A stretch of 64,000 nt of DNA from DAOUJW01 sp034422115 (GCA_034422115.1 DAOUJW010000005.1:135437-199436), one strand, 5' to 3'. Shown: positions 35,417 through 44,224, counted from the stretch's first letter. Translations and numbers: made by a program. The notes: generated from the sequence alone by a model not told the origin.

Positions 35417-35845
35417 CTACGGCTTGTTGGGCAGCAGCACCAGGGCCGTCCCCTGGAGCGCCCGCTCTCCCCTCTGGTTCTCGATGTACACGTCCATAAT
35501 GACCCGGCTCTCGTCGCCCTCGGTCTCCGTGTCCGTCACCAGGCCCACGCAGTTGAGGGTGTCTCCGGGCTGCACGTACCGCCGGAAGTCGCACTCCAGC
35601 CGCTTCAGCTTGCCGGCAGACCCCGCCCAATCCGTGATGACCTGGGCCAGCAGCGCCATGCTCATGTTGCCCGGCAGAATTACGCCTGAAAAGCCCTCCT
35701 TTTGGGCAGCCTCGTCGCTGGTGAAACGGCCCGTCTGCGACCCCCACACCGTGGTGAAGGCGTCCAGTTGCTCCCGGGTCGGATTCTTGACCACCGGGCC
35801 GACCTCGTACCCCGGCTCCACGTCTTCAAAGTACACCTGGCTCAT
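35417..35845 (-). CDS. MaoC-like hotdog protein (C-half type, copy 2)
   Basis: A 142-residue paralog of the 34460 protein, with GRFTSDEAAQKEGFSGVILP, then PGNMSMALLAQVITDWAG and FIENQRGERALQG-like YIENQRGERALQG. As in copy 1 the Asp-x4-His hydratase pair is missing by eye. It overlaps the 35842 gene by 4 bases. The two pairs lie in tandem with about 65 bases between them and must have arisen by duplication of a two-gene unit. Confidence 0.8.
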   Translation of the reverse strand: MSQVYFEDVEPGYEVGPVVKNPTREQLDAFTTVWGSQTGRFTSDEAAQKEGFSGVILPGNMSMALLAQVITDWAGSAGKLKRLECDFRRYVQPGDTLNCVGLVTDTETEGDESRVIMDVYIENQRGERALQGTALVLLPNKP

Positions 35846-36312
35846 TGGCTCAGGTCCCTTCTAACGTTGATGCGGTCCATAACAATGTTCTGCTCCCCGT
35901 CCTGGTTGGTGAAGGTGGTCCGCCTGACGGTGAACACCATTGTCCCGGTGCGGCCCGTCTTGGCGTACACGTCCGCTATCTGGGTCTTGGCGAAGATGGT
36001 GTCTCCGGCCTTGATAGGCTCAAAGAACTCAACGTGCTGCCCGCCGTCGAATCCCGACGTGCCGAAGTTCACCTTGGGGTCGGGGCCCGCCTCAAGGCTG
36101 AACATGTTGTAGAAGAGGGGCGGCGCGATGATCACCCCGTAGGGCCCGGCCTTTGCGGCCTCCTCGTCAAGGTAGAGGGGGTTGGTCTCGCCCAGCGCCT
36201 TCGCGTAGGCGATGATCTTCTCCTTGGAGACCTCGATGGTACCCACGTCGTAGTCGACGCCCAGGACGCTCCGGTCAAAGTCGATGGTGTCAGTCAGGTT
36301 CTGTTCCGCCAT
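35842..36312 (-). CDS. MaoC-like hotdog protein (N-half type, copy 2)
   Basis: A 156-residue paralog of the 34879 protein: YDVGTIEVSKEKIIAYAKAL, then GETNPLYLDEEAAKAGPYGV and IAPPLFYNMFSLEAGPDPK. The shared block GRTGTMVFTVRRTTFTNQ is almost identical to copy 1. A GGAGG ribosome site precedes ATG 36312, making it the first gene of the leftward four-gene run. Canonical catalytic residues are replaced (N-P-L-Y). Function is expected to be acyl-CoA hydration or binding, unproven. Confidence 0.8.
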   Translation of the reverse strand: MAEQNLTDTIDFDRSVLGVDYDVGTIEVSKEKIIAYAKALGETNPLYLDEEAAKAGPYGVIIAPPLFYNMFSLEAGPDPKVNFGTSGFDGGQHVEFFEPIKAGDTIFAKTQIADVYAKTGRTGTMVFTVRRTTFTNQDGEQNIVMDRINVRRDLSQ

Positions 36313-36366
36313 GCAACGCCTCCTTGATGCAGCTAAGGGTCGGTGGCGATTCGGCTCAAATCGCCA

Positions 36367-37017
36367 CTAGGAAACCTTTGTGTCCTCCAGCAACGCCGGT
36401 GAGAAGTCCCCGGTGTGAAGCTGCTCCACAAGCTCTTCAATGCAGGTCACGGGCCTCTCAAAGCGGGTGATGCACCTGCCGATGGTGCTCACGTAGTGGG
36501 AGTCACTGCCGCCAACGCAGTTGAAGCCGTAGGTGTCCGCAAGCTCCCTGGCGAGGGCGTTCTCCTCCGCGCTGCTCCCGCCGTTCAGTAGCTCAATGGT
36601 CTTGAAGTAGTCCACGGAGGCCCCGTTCTGGATGTGCTGCCACAGCCCAATTCGGGGACGGCCGGGATGCGCGGCGATGGCGTATGCGCCCTCCCTGCGA
36701 ACGGCCCTCATCACCTCGCTGGCGGGCAGCGTGATGTTCTTGAAGTCGAACTCCTCGGTCAGCCCCCGGGTAATCCCGTAGGTCAGGACGTGGCCCACGT
36801 TGGTCTCTATCTCCGCGCCCTTCATCACCACAACGCCGTACTGCTCGGCAAGGTCTGAGTAGTCGATCTCAAAGTCGAAGCCCCGGTGCTCAGTGAGAAC
36901 AATGCCGTCCACCTGGTATCCCTTCCTGCGAATGACGTTTATCCACTTGAGATAGCCTTCCACAGTGCCGCCGGCGTCGTCGGACTGCTTGGAGTGGACG
37001 TGCATGTCTATGTACAC
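36367..37017 (-). CDS. PHP-domain metal-dependent phosphoesterase-like protein
   Basis: A 216-residue PHP-domain protein. Metal-binding motifs in order are YIDMHVHSK, VLTEHRGFD, the Glu of KGAEIETN, AIAAHPGRPR and GGSDSHYV. PHP proteins hydrolyse phosphoesters with three metal ions; small stand-alone members include histidinol phosphatase-like and nucleotide phosphatases. I take the GTG at 37017 (VYIDMHVHS), which puts the motif at the N-terminus as usual and has AGAGG about 10 bases upstream. An ATG much further upstream would add residues unlike the family. It precedes the hotdog genes on the same strand with a 54-base gap. Confidence 0.83.
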   Translation of the reverse strand: MYIDMHVHSKQSDDAGGTVEGYLKWINVIRRKGYQVDGIVLTEHRGFDFEIDYSDLAEQYGVVVMKGAEIETNVGHVLTYGITRGLTEEFDFKNITLPASEVMRAVRREGAYAIAAHPGRPRIGLWQHIQNGASVDYFKTIELLNGGSSAEENALARELADTYGFNCVGGSDSHYVSTIGRCITRFERPVTCIEELVEQLHTGDFSPALLEDTKVS

Positions 37018-37181
37018 TGCTTCTGGACCTCTACAAATGGATTGGCGCCTGTCGGTCTTACGACGGCATACGAGGGCTATTATGCTAATTTCAAGGCCAA
37101 ATGGCAAGCGCGTTGCGCTCCTACGTCAGAGTGAACCTTTCAGCAGCATTCTGAATGACTTGAACGACTTAGGCATAGCAA

Positions 37182-37718
37182 CTAAAACCACCAGATGACC
37201 AGGTAGTAGTATACCGTCCACATTGTAGCCAACCCGAATGGAAGAATGTATCCAAATCTCGGCACTATCTGGTATGGCAGGAGGTCGCTATACGCTGAGT
37301 AGCCGCGAGACTGTGCCTTAAGCCACAACAAAGAGGCAAACCAAGTAACAAAACTGATTCCAAGTATTGGCAGGACTAATTCTGAATCCAGCGACCGTTC
37401 GACTTTAGCAGCAGAAACGAAGGCAGCACCAACCGCGCTGAGGCCCCACACCACATATAGGATGAGATATGACAAGCCGATCAACGCCCGCGGGACCCTT
37501 ACATTTAGCATTTGCAACAGGAAGTACAGCCAAGGTAGGAAAAGTAACGCTGAGAACACACCGCCAATGACCGCACTCCGTTTTGCGTCTAACCCTTTCC
37601 TCTTCGCAACAACCCAGCATATGGCAGCAGCCACGGGCGTCCAGAGGACGGAAAACCCAACCATTAGAACGGCATGAATTGCCGCAAGAATGACTGCCCA
37701 ATACAGAACGCCTATCAC
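37182..37718 (-). CDS. Hypothetical multi-pass membrane protein
   Basis: A 178-residue hydrophobic protein with about five membrane helices and few charged loops (VAKRKGLDAKRSAV, SAAKVERSLDSE). It is not recognised. The central part, VFSALLFLPWLYFLLQMLNV followed by RVPRALIGLSYLILYVVWGL, has a clear counterpart in the protein at 50297-50881, so the two are diverged paralogs. The codon use is AT-richer than the neighbours. Confidence 0.6.
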   Translation of the reverse strand: MIGVLYWAVILAAIHAVLMVGFSVLWTPVAAAICWVVAKRKGLDAKRSAVIGGVFSALLFLPWLYFLLQMLNVRVPRALIGLSYLILYVVWGLSAVGAAFVSAAKVERSLDSELVLPILGISFVTWFASLLWLKAQSRGYSAYSDLLPYQIVPRFGYILPFGLATMWTVYYYLVIWWF

Positions 37719-38034
37719 AGATGTAAGCCTATTCTGATCGGCGTGTCTGTGTTAGCGTTGTAGACAAAGGCACTCACCCCATAGGGTAATCTTTCATAAT
37801 CATGTCCGGTTCATACCCTCTCAAATTGCGGTATAACCGCCACCGCGAAGTCCCTCCAGTCAACCCAATAAACTTCCTGGTATTCTCGGGGTATGTTGGT
37901 ATTGCCAACGCTGGTCATAATACCACTCATTTCCCGCTCATCCTGAGCCTGTCGAAGGGTGAGCGGACACACTACGACCGCCATCTTCCCGCTCTGGTTC
38001 GACAAGCTCACCATGAGCGGGAAAATTGGAGCCG
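37719..38034. other. Gene-free stretch holding a repeat
   Basis: About 316 bases without a convincing gene. The right part is the inverted-repeat element at 37933-38021; the left part is probably the promoter region of the leftward membrane-protein gene. Short open frames here lack ribosome sites and family resemblance. Confidence 0.5.
37933..38021. repeat. Dispersed inverted-repeat element, copy 1
   Basis: An 89-base element with outer arms CCCGCTCAT... and ...ATGAGCGGG. Inside, CTGAGCCTGTCGAAGG on one arm is mirrored by TTCGACAAGCTCACC on the other. A diverged second copy is at 48690-48777. The CTGAGCnTGTCGAAGG pattern is a widespread intergenic repeat in bacteria. Confidence 0.75.
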
Positions 38035-39300
38035 CTACCCCCTGCTCCCCCTCGGCCCCGTTTCCGGCATGAGCCAGCCGCCGATGAACAGCGTGACGGC
38101 CATCGGCGAGACTATCATGAGGCCCACAAACAGCGACCCCGTGCTCTCCACTATTACACCCACAATCAGCGGGCCAATGGTCGCGCTGATGGGGAACAGG
38201 GTGCGGGTCAACCCTATGGCCACGGCCACCTCCCTTGGCGGCAGTCGCATGTCCAGGGGAATGGTGGCGATGATGGGAGGCACGGCCATCGCGCAGACGC
38301 CGCCCACAAAGAGCAGGCCCATCGCCAGGGGCACGGAGTCCGCCAGCAGCAGCAAGACGTAGGACACCGGCAACACCAGTCCGGGCGCCCAGATGAACGG
38401 CTTTCTTCGCCCCGTCATCTGGGACAGCGGGCCAGCCGCTATCGACCCGAACATGGACCCCAAGGAGAAGAACCCCATTGTGAGGCCCGCCAGCGTCTTG
38501 GATATGCCCAGGGACTCTATGGCGTAGGTGGGGTAGAAGGTGAGGAAGGAGGCGAAGCACACCGCGACTCCCATCTGGCACCCGGCTATGAGCCACAGCA
38601 CCTTGTGCCGTCGGAGGACGCCTGCGGGGTTGCCGACCTGGGGCGGCGGGCCTCCCTCCTGCTGTGTGCGCCGACGCTCCCTTCCGAAGAAGACCCAAAC
38701 AACCGAGAGGGCGGCCAGGGCAATCGCCACCACCAGGTAGGAGCTCCGCCAGCTTCCCAGCAGTCCGATGAGCGGCGGCGCGGCAGCGACACCGAGCGTC
38801 TGGCCCAGGGAGCGGTTGCCGAAGTCCAGGCTGTTGATCATGGCGTACAGCCGGGGCTGGAACCACTGCTGAATGAAGATGACCTGCATCTGAATGCGGC
38901 ATACGGCCATCAGCACAAAGCCGAACCGGGCCAGTATGAGCACGGCAACCGTGGGCGCCATCGCCTGGCCCAGGGCCATGGCCGCCATGAGCAGCGCCGC
39001 GATGAGCGTCACCAGCCGGGGGTTGTATCGCGTGAGCCAGATGCTTGCGGGCAGCGCCATCACCCCAAAGCCCAGGAACCCCGCCGCGCCAAGCATCCCC
39101 GCCTCCAGCGGCGACACGCCCATGTCCTCCTGCCAGTAGGGGATCAGCACGCCAATGGACGCGAACACCATCACGTTCATCATATCCATGCCCCACAGCT
39201 GTGCCATCACAACCCAGGAGTAGAAGGGCTGGCGTTGGTCGGAGGAGGTCGGAGGCCCCGCCGTAGACACGGATTCCTGTGTGTTTCTCTCAGCGCTCAA
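38035..39300 (-). CDS. MFS transporter
   Basis: A 421-residue major facilitator superfamily permease with 12 predicted membrane helices in two halves and a central basic loop (FGRERRRTQQEGGPP). The loop between helices 2 and 3 reads GFGVMALPASIWLTRYNPRL and the second-half counterpart GSIAAGPLSQMTGRRKPF carries the usual G-x-L-x-D/T-x-x-G-R-R-like signature. The substrate cannot be read. The N-terminus is polar (SAERNTQESVSTAG) before helix 1. It is divergent from the PIG-L gene, with about 150 bases between them. Confidence 0.88.
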   Translation of the reverse strand: MSAERNTQESVSTAGPPTSSDQRQPFYSWVVMAQLWGMDMMNVMVFASIGVLIPYWQEDMGVSPLEAGMLGAAGFLGFGVMALPASIWLTRYNPRLVTLIAALLMAAMALGQAMAPTVAVLILARFGFVLMAVCRIQMQVIFIQQWFQPRLYAMINSLDFGNRSLGQTLGVAAAPPLIGLLGSWRSSYLVVAIALAALSVVWVFFGRERRRTQQEGGPPPQVGNPAGVLRRHKVLWLIAGCQMGVAVCFASFLTFYPTYAIESLGISKTLAGLTMGFFSLGSMFGSIAAGPLSQMTGRRKPFIWAPGLVLPVSYVLLLLADSVPLAMGLLFVGGVCAMAVPPIIATIPLDMRLPPREVAVAIGLTRTLFPISATIGPLIVGVIVESTGSLFVGLMIVSPMAVTLFIGGWLMPETGPRGSRG

Positions 39301-39452
39301 GTTGCCTGCTTCTGGTTTTCAATGTATTATTTCTAGTGGTCAAATCGACCCGCGCGCGCCGTTTGCGCGGGTCCGGTTGAGAAGTCCGACATCCATCATA
39401 CATCCTGTTCCCGCCTTTAGATATAGGGGACGCGGCTGAGGTCTATGCGCTG

Positions 39453-40163
39453 ATGACAGAGGAGAGAACGCCTGAGAGGGGCATGGTGGTGTTCGCCCAC
39501 GCCGACGATGCCGACTGGGGCTGCTCCGGGACGGTGGCCCTCTGGTGCAAACAGGGCATGGAGGTGGTCTACGTGGTTTGCACCGACGGCAGCAAGGGCA
39601 GCGACGACCCGGACATGACCTCCGAGCGACTGGCGCAGATCCGCCGCGATGAGCAGATTGCGGCGGGCGAGGTGCTGGGGCTGAAGGAAGTGGTCTTCCT
39701 CGGCTACGAGGACGCAATGCTCCAGCCCACCCTTGAGCTTCGCCGGGACATCACCCGTCAGATTCGCAGGTTCAGGCCGGATATACTAATCACCACCAGC
39801 CCTCTGCGCACCCTGGACAGCATGGAGTACATAGGTCACCCGGACCACTTCGCGGCCGGGGAGGCCGCGCTGTCGGCGGTGTTCCCCGCGGCCCGGGACA
39901 GGCTCACCTTCCCGGAGCTGCTCGCAGAGGGCCTGGAGCCTCACAAGGTCCGGGAGCTTCTGGTCATGGACCGCAGCGAGCGGGCCACCAGATGGATCGA
40001 CGTCACGGACACCATAGACATCGCCATAGAGGCGCTGAAGAGGCACGAGAGCCAGGTCTCGCCAGAGGACGCGGAGCGGTACATGCGCATGTGGCGGGAG
40101 GAGAACGGCAAGGCCCAGGGCATGAAGTACGCGGAGGCTTTCCGCTACTTCAAGCTGGACTAG
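39453..40163 (+). CDS. PIG-L/LmbE family deacetylase
   Basis: A 236-residue zinc-dependent N-deacetylase of the PIG-L family. The first motif is VFAHADDADWGCSGT, a variant of the usual AHPDDE with Ala for Pro and Asp for Glu; the metal-binding His-Asp-Asp are kept. The distal metal ligand is in IGHPDHFAAGEAAL. VVCTDGSKGSDDPDM is the conserved TxG loop. Known substrates are N-acetylglucosaminyl conjugates such as thiol precursors and antibiotics; the substrate here is unknown. It starts a rightward group with cupin, hydrolase and fused CoA-transferase genes. Confidence 0.88.
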   Translation: MTEERTPERGMVVFAHADDADWGCSGTVALWCKQGMEVVYVVCTDGSKGSDDPDMTSERLAQIRRDEQIAAGEVLGLKEVVFLGYEDAMLQPTLELRRDITRQIRRFRPDILITTSPLRTLDSMEYIGHPDHFAAGEAALSAVFPAARDRLTFPELLAEGLEPHKVRELLVMDRSERATRWIDVTDTIDIAIEALKRHESQVSPEDAERYMRMWREENGKAQGMKYAEAFRYFKLD

Positions 40164-40170
40164 GAGAACA

Positions 40171-40566
40171 ATGGAAGACATCATTCTGGTGAAGCCCGAC
40201 CAACGGGGCGTCAACACGGCCCAGACGCCCGGCATGGTGCGCCAGGCTGGCGTGGCCGCCGATCAGTGCGGCAGCAAGGGGCTGTGGATAGGCTTCGTCT
40301 CTGCGCCGCCGGGCGCGGGTGGCGCGCACCACCACGGAAGCGCAGAGTCCGGCATATACATTATCAAGGGCCAACTGAAGTTCCACTTCGGCGAGGGGCT
40401 TGAGAAGTCCCTCATCGCTGAGGCGGGTGACTTCCTGTACGTGCCGCCGGAGACCGTTCACGTTGAGGAGAACCTGAGCGAGACGGAGCCGGCGGAGCTG
40501 ATAGTAGCCAGAAACTCCACCGAGTTCCTTGTGGTGAACGTCCCGGACCCCCGCGAGGGCGCGTAG
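40171..40566 (+). CDS. Cupin-domain protein
   Basis: A 131-residue single-cupin protein. Motif 1 is GAGGAHHHGSAESGIYIIKG, containing His-His-His and Glu as metal ligands, and motif 2 is AGDFLYVPPETVHVEENLS with the last His. The fold binds a metal and can act as a dioxygenase, isomerase or sensor. Start follows the PIG-L stop by 7 bases with AGGAG just before, so translation is coupled. The function is probably tied to the same catabolic unit. Confidence 0.87.
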   Translation: MEDIILVKPDQRGVNTAQTPGMVRQAGVAADQCGSKGLWIGFVSAPPGAGGAHHHGSAESGIYIIKGQLKFHFGEGLEKSLIAEAGDFLYVPPETVHVEENLSETEPAELIVARNSTEFLVVNVPDPREGA

Positions 40567-40591
40567 GGAACTCACTGATAGAGAGGTGCAA

Positions 40592-41368
40592 ATGACATCC
40601 GGTCCTGAACCCAGAGAGTTGGACGTAATGGCGAAGCACGGCCGCCTGCACTGCATTGTGCACGGCGAAGGCCCGCCGCTGGTTTTCCTGCACGGCGCGC
40701 TTGGCACCGGCCGCGCCCACTTTCGCCACCAGATCAACGAGTTCGCCAACGACTACCAGGTCATAGTCCCGGACTTCCTGGGCTACGGCGGGTCGGACCG
40801 GCGTCCCTCCTTTGAGGACTTCTACGAGAGGGACGCGGAGGACATTGCGGCCCTTATCCAGAACCTGGGGCTGCCTCCCGTCAACCTGTGCGGGTTCAGC
40901 GACGGCGCTGTCGTCTCCATGATACTTGCCGGGGACTATCCGGATCACCTGCGCTCCCTGACGCTCATAGGCGCACAGGCCGTGCTGGACGAGAAAGCGA
41001 TGGAGGTGACGCGAAAGCTGGCCCCGGCCGACAGCCTCCCGGACGGCCTGCAGCGCGCCCTGGCCCGCAGCCACGGCTCACCCTACTGGGAGCGGCTGGT
41101 GGACGACTACGTCGCCAGCGCAGAGCGCATCTACGAAACCGAGGCCAACCTTGTCGGCGACCGGCTGGATTCGATCCGCTGCCCAACCCTGATAGTCCAG
41201 GGAGAGGATGACGAGTGGGGCGGAGTGGAGCACGCCCTCATGGTCCGGGACTCCATCCAGGGGTCTGAGCTTGACCTGTTTCCGGGCGTCGGCCACGAGG
41301 TGCACCGGGAGGAGCCGCAGACCTTCAACAGCCGTCTGTACGGCTTTCTGTCCTCGTTGCAGGAGTGA
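40592..41368 (+). CDS. Alpha/beta hydrolase
   Basis: A 258-residue alpha/beta hydrolase. VFLHGALGTGRAHF is the oxyanion-hole HG motif, LCGFSDGAVVSMIL the nucleophile elbow (GFSDG), VQGEDDEWGG the acid-bearing strand, and GVGHEVHREEPQTF the catalytic His. I chose ATG 40592, preceded by GAGAGG at 6 bases, rather than a GTG at 40586. Typical of esterases and C-C bond hydrolases of catabolic pathways. It ends 46 bases before the fused CoA-transferase. Confidence 0.88.
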   Translation: MTSGPEPRELDVMAKHGRLHCIVHGEGPPLVFLHGALGTGRAHFRHQINEFANDYQVIVPDFLGYGGSDRRPSFEDFYERDAEDIAALIQNLGLPPVNLCGFSDGAVVSMILAGDYPDHLRSLTLIGAQAVLDEKAMEVTRKLAPADSLPDGLQRALARSHGSPYWERLVDDYVASAERIYETEANLVGDRLDSIRCPTLIVQGEDDEWGGVEHALMVRDSIQGSELDLFPGVGHEVHREEPQTFNSRLYGFLSSLQE

Positions 41369-41414
41369 GAGACCTGCACTACGAACATAGCCTGAATGAA
41401 GAGGGTCTGACCAC

Positions 41415-43832
41415 ATGAACAAACAGCGCACAGTTAGCGAAGCGGAAGTCCCGGTGGAATCGCGGGCGCTGGCCCACCTGCGGGTGCTGGACCTGACCGG
41501 GCCGGGGGCCCAGTACGCCGGGCGGCTGATGGCCGACCTGGGCGCGGACGTAGCGCGCGTGGAGCCGCCGTCAGGCGACGAGGGCCGACGCCTGGCGCCA
41601 TTCGCAGGCGGCAGCCCCGACCCGGAGCGCAGCATCACCTACCTCACCTACAACCTCAACAAGCGGGGAGTCGTCCTTGACCTGGAGAACGCCGCCGACC
41701 GGGACCGCTTCCGCTCGCTGGTGGCCGCAGCCGACATCCTGTTGGAGGACGGCGCTTCCTGGGACCTGGACGCCCTGGGCCTGGGCTACAACGACCTCAG
41801 AGAGGCCAACCCCGGCCTCATCTACACCTCCATCTCGCCCTTCGGGCTGTGGGGGCCGTACAAGGACTACCAGGGCGGCGAGCTCATCGTTCAGGCGCTT
41901 GGCGGGCTGATGTACGGCTACGGAGACCCGGACATGAGGCCGGCCCTTGCGCCCCTGGCCCAGGGCTACCAGCTTGCCGCCCAGCACGCGGCCATGGCCA
42001 GCCTCACGGCGCTCCGGTATCGCAACGAGTCCGGCCGCGGCCAGCGCATAGAGGTGTCGATTCAGGAGGTCCTCGCCAACATACTGGCCTATCTGGGGCG
42101 GTACGCCAACGGCATACAGATCAATCGTCGTGTCGGAGCCACCACAAACCTCGCTCCCACCAACACCTACCCGTGCAGCGACGGGTTTGTGTACATGCAG
42201 CCCGGCTACCCGCGCCACGTGGAGTCCCTCTTTGAGTGGATGGACAACGACGCGCTCAAGGACGACATCTGGAAGGACCGGGACTTCCGGCGTGAGAACA
42301 GCGACGTGCTGTCCGCCCTGGTGTCGGAGTTCTCCGAGGGCTTCGGCAAGATGGAGTTCTACCGGGAGGCCCAGCGTCGCCACATCCCCGCCTCGCCCCT
42401 GATGACCATCAAGGACCTGCTTGAAGACAAGCACCTGCAGGTGCGCGACTACTTCGTGAGCCTGGAGCACCCCGCCGTGGACGAGTACCGCATACCCGGC
42501 GCGCCCTTCCGCATGGGCGAAAGCCCCTGGCGCATTTACCGGCCCGCGCCGCTTCTGGGACAGCACACGGAGGACGTGGTCAAGGAGTGGTCCGAGTCGC
42601 CCCGCAAGGACGCGCCTTCGGCTGCGCCGTCGTCCGACGAGCCGCCCTTGCCCCTGAAGGGGCTTCGGATACTGGACTTCAGCCGCGTGTGGGCCGGGCC
42701 CTTCATGACCCGCTACCTGGCCGAGCTTGGCGCAGAGGTGTTCAAGGTCGAGTCGCACATGCTGCCGGACCGCGGCCAGGCGCAGGGGGCCTTCAGCTTC
42801 AACTTCGCGGAGATACAGCGCGGCAAGCGCTCCATCACCCTGAACATGGCCGACAAGGAGGGCATTGCCCTGGCCGAGAAGCTGATGAAGGAGTGCGACT
42901 GCGTGGTGGAGAACTTCCGCTCCGGAGTGCTGGAGGGTTGGGGCATCGGCTACGAGCGCATGAAGGAGCTAAACCCCCGCATCATCTACCTGAGTATGCC
43001 CGGGTTCGGCAACTCCGGGCCCAACGTTGACCAGCTTTCCTACGGCCAGAGCCTGCTGGCCTACACCGGCCTGATGAACCTGTGGGCGCACCCGGAGTCG
43101 GACGGCCGCACGCGGCCCAAGGTGCCTCTGCCGGACTTCATCGCCGCGGCCGCCGGGGCCAACGCCCTGCTCTCGGCGCTGGAGTACCGGGACCGCACGG
43201 GCAAGGGGCAGATGATAGAGATGGCCCAGCTGGAGGGGCTGGTGGCGACCATGGGCGTGGCCTTCGCCGACTACTCCCTCAACGGCCACATCTGGGAGCC
43301 AACGGGCAACCGCAACCCCAACGCCGCGCCCCACGACGTCTTCCCCTGCCAGGGGTACGACGCTTGGTGCGCCATCGCCTGCTACACCGACGCGCACTGG
43401 CAAGCGCTTGTGAGCGCGCTTGAGAACTCGGACTGGGCGCAGAACGATAAGTTCGCCACGCTGGAGGGCCGCCTGGCGAACCTGGATGAGTTGAACGCCC
43501 GCATCGGAGAGTGGACCGCGGAGCGCACGCCCCACGAGGCCATGCGCACTCTGCAGAAGGGCGGCGTGCCCGCAGGCATTGTGGCGAACGCGGAGGACCT
43601 GTACTACGACCTCAACCTGCGCGCCCGGGACTACGTCATCACCATAGACCACCGCCCGGCCTTCGACGTACTGGAGCATCCGGGCGCTACCATACGCCTC
43701 TCGGAGACGCCCAGCCGCACGGTCGGGCCGTGCCCGGAGTTGGGCCAGCACAACAAAGACGTATTCGGCGGCCTGCTGGGCCTCTCAGACGCAGAAGTGC
43801 AACGCCTGGTGGAAGAGAAGGTGCTGTACTAG
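41415..43832 (+). CDS. Fused double CaiB/BaiF CoA-transferase (805 aa)
   Basis: A third fused protein, more diverged than those at 20114 and 27004. First domain (about 1-392): LDLTGPGAQYAGRLMADLGA, SPFGLWGPYKDYQGGE. Second domain (about 409-805): LDFSRVWAGPFMTRYLAELG, GFGNSGPNVDQLSYGQ. The linker is Ser/Ala/Pro-rich. The nucleophile position reads Glu218 (SIQEVL) in the first and Glu607 (MAQLEGL) in the second. The second domain lacks the insertion found in the C-half type of the other loci, so this fusion may have arisen separately. It ends a rightward group of PIG-L, cupin and hydrolase genes. Confidence 0.92.
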   Translation: MNKQRTVSEAEVPVESRALAHLRVLDLTGPGAQYAGRLMADLGADVARVEPPSGDEGRRLAPFAGGSPDPERSITYLTYNLNKRGVVLDLENAADRDRFRSLVAAADILLEDGASWDLDALGLGYNDLREANPGLIYTSISPFGLWGPYKDYQGGELIVQALGGLMYGYGDPDMRPALAPLAQGYQLAAQHAAMASLTALRYRNESGRGQRIEVSIQEVLANILAYLGRYANGIQINRRVGATTNLAPTNTYPCSDGFVYMQPGYPRHVESLFEWMDNDALKDDIWKDRDFRRENSDVLSALVSEFSEGFGKMEFYREAQRRHIPASPLMTIKDLLEDKHLQVRDYFVSLEHPAVDEYRIPGAPFRMGESPWRIYRPAPLLGQHTEDVVKEWSESPRKDAPSAAPSSDEPPLPLKGLRILDFSRVWAGPFMTRYLAELGAEVFKVESHMLPDRGQAQGAFSFNFAEIQRGKRSITLNMADKEGIALAEKLMKECDCVVENFRSGVLEGWGIGYERMKELNPRIIYLSMPGFGNSGPNVDQLSYGQSLLAYTGLMNLWAHPESDGRTRPKVPLPDFIAAAAGANALLSALEYRDRTGKGQMIEMAQLEGLVATMGVAFADYSLNGHIWEPTGNRNPNAAPHDVFPCQGYDAWCAIACYTDAHWQALVSALENSDWAQNDKFATLEGRLANLDELNARIGEWTAERTPHEAMRTLQKGGVPAGIVANAEDLYYDLNLRARDYVITIDHRPAFDVLEHPGATIRLSETPSRTVGPCPELGQHNKDVFGGLLGLSDAEVQRLVEEKVLY

Positions 43833-43855
43833 CATCAGAGAAAGTACCTGCAATC

Positions 43856-43879
43856 CCTTCCCCCGCTAGCGGGGGAAGG
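43856..43879. terminator. Perfect 24-base palindrome, repeat-type hairpin
   Basis: Arms CCTTCCCCCGCT and its exact reverse complement, followed by GTTGGATGGGGG. It has the same arms and tail as the element at 22706-22729. It lies 24 bases after the fused CoA-transferase stop codon and may terminate that transcript. Confidence 0.6.
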
Positions 43880-43922
43880 TTGGATGGGGGCAGACAAGAT
43901 TCGGTGATTGGATAGGTTTGAA

Positions 43923-44201
43923 ATGACAGCAGAAGCAAGAGTAGAGATAGAGTACTGCACCCAGTGCCGGTGGCTGATGCGCGCCGGGTGGACCGCCCAG
44001 GAGCTTCTCTCCACCTTTGAGGCGGAGATTGGAGAGATTGCGCTGATACCAAGCTACGGCGGGGTGTTCGAGGTGCGCGCCAACGGGGAGACGGTCTGGT
44101 CGCTCAAGGGAGAGGGTCGCTTCCCGCAGCCCAAGGAGCTCAAGCAGCGCATCCGGGACCGCATAGCGCCGGAGAAGGTCCTGGGGCACGCGGACAGGTA
44201 G
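43923..44201 (+). CDS. SelT/SelW/SelH-family (Rdx) thioredoxin-like protein, Cys form
   Basis: A 92-residue Rdx-family protein. VEIEYCTQCRWLMRAGWTAQ holds the redox motif CxxC (Cys12, Cys15), where animal SelW has CxxU; this copy uses Cys. GGVFEVRANGETVWSLKGEGRF... (GVFEV then LKGEGRFPQPKELK) is the conserved tail. Members are thought to act as small redox partners. Start at ATG 43923 with GGATAGG upstream. It stands alone after the repeat hairpin. Confidence 0.88.
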   Translation: MTAEARVEIEYCTQCRWLMRAGWTAQELLSTFEAEIGEIALIPSYGGVFEVRANGETVWSLKGEGRFPQPKELKQRIRDRIAPEKVLGHADR

Positions 44202-44224
44202 AGACAACAGAGACCGTCAGCAGG

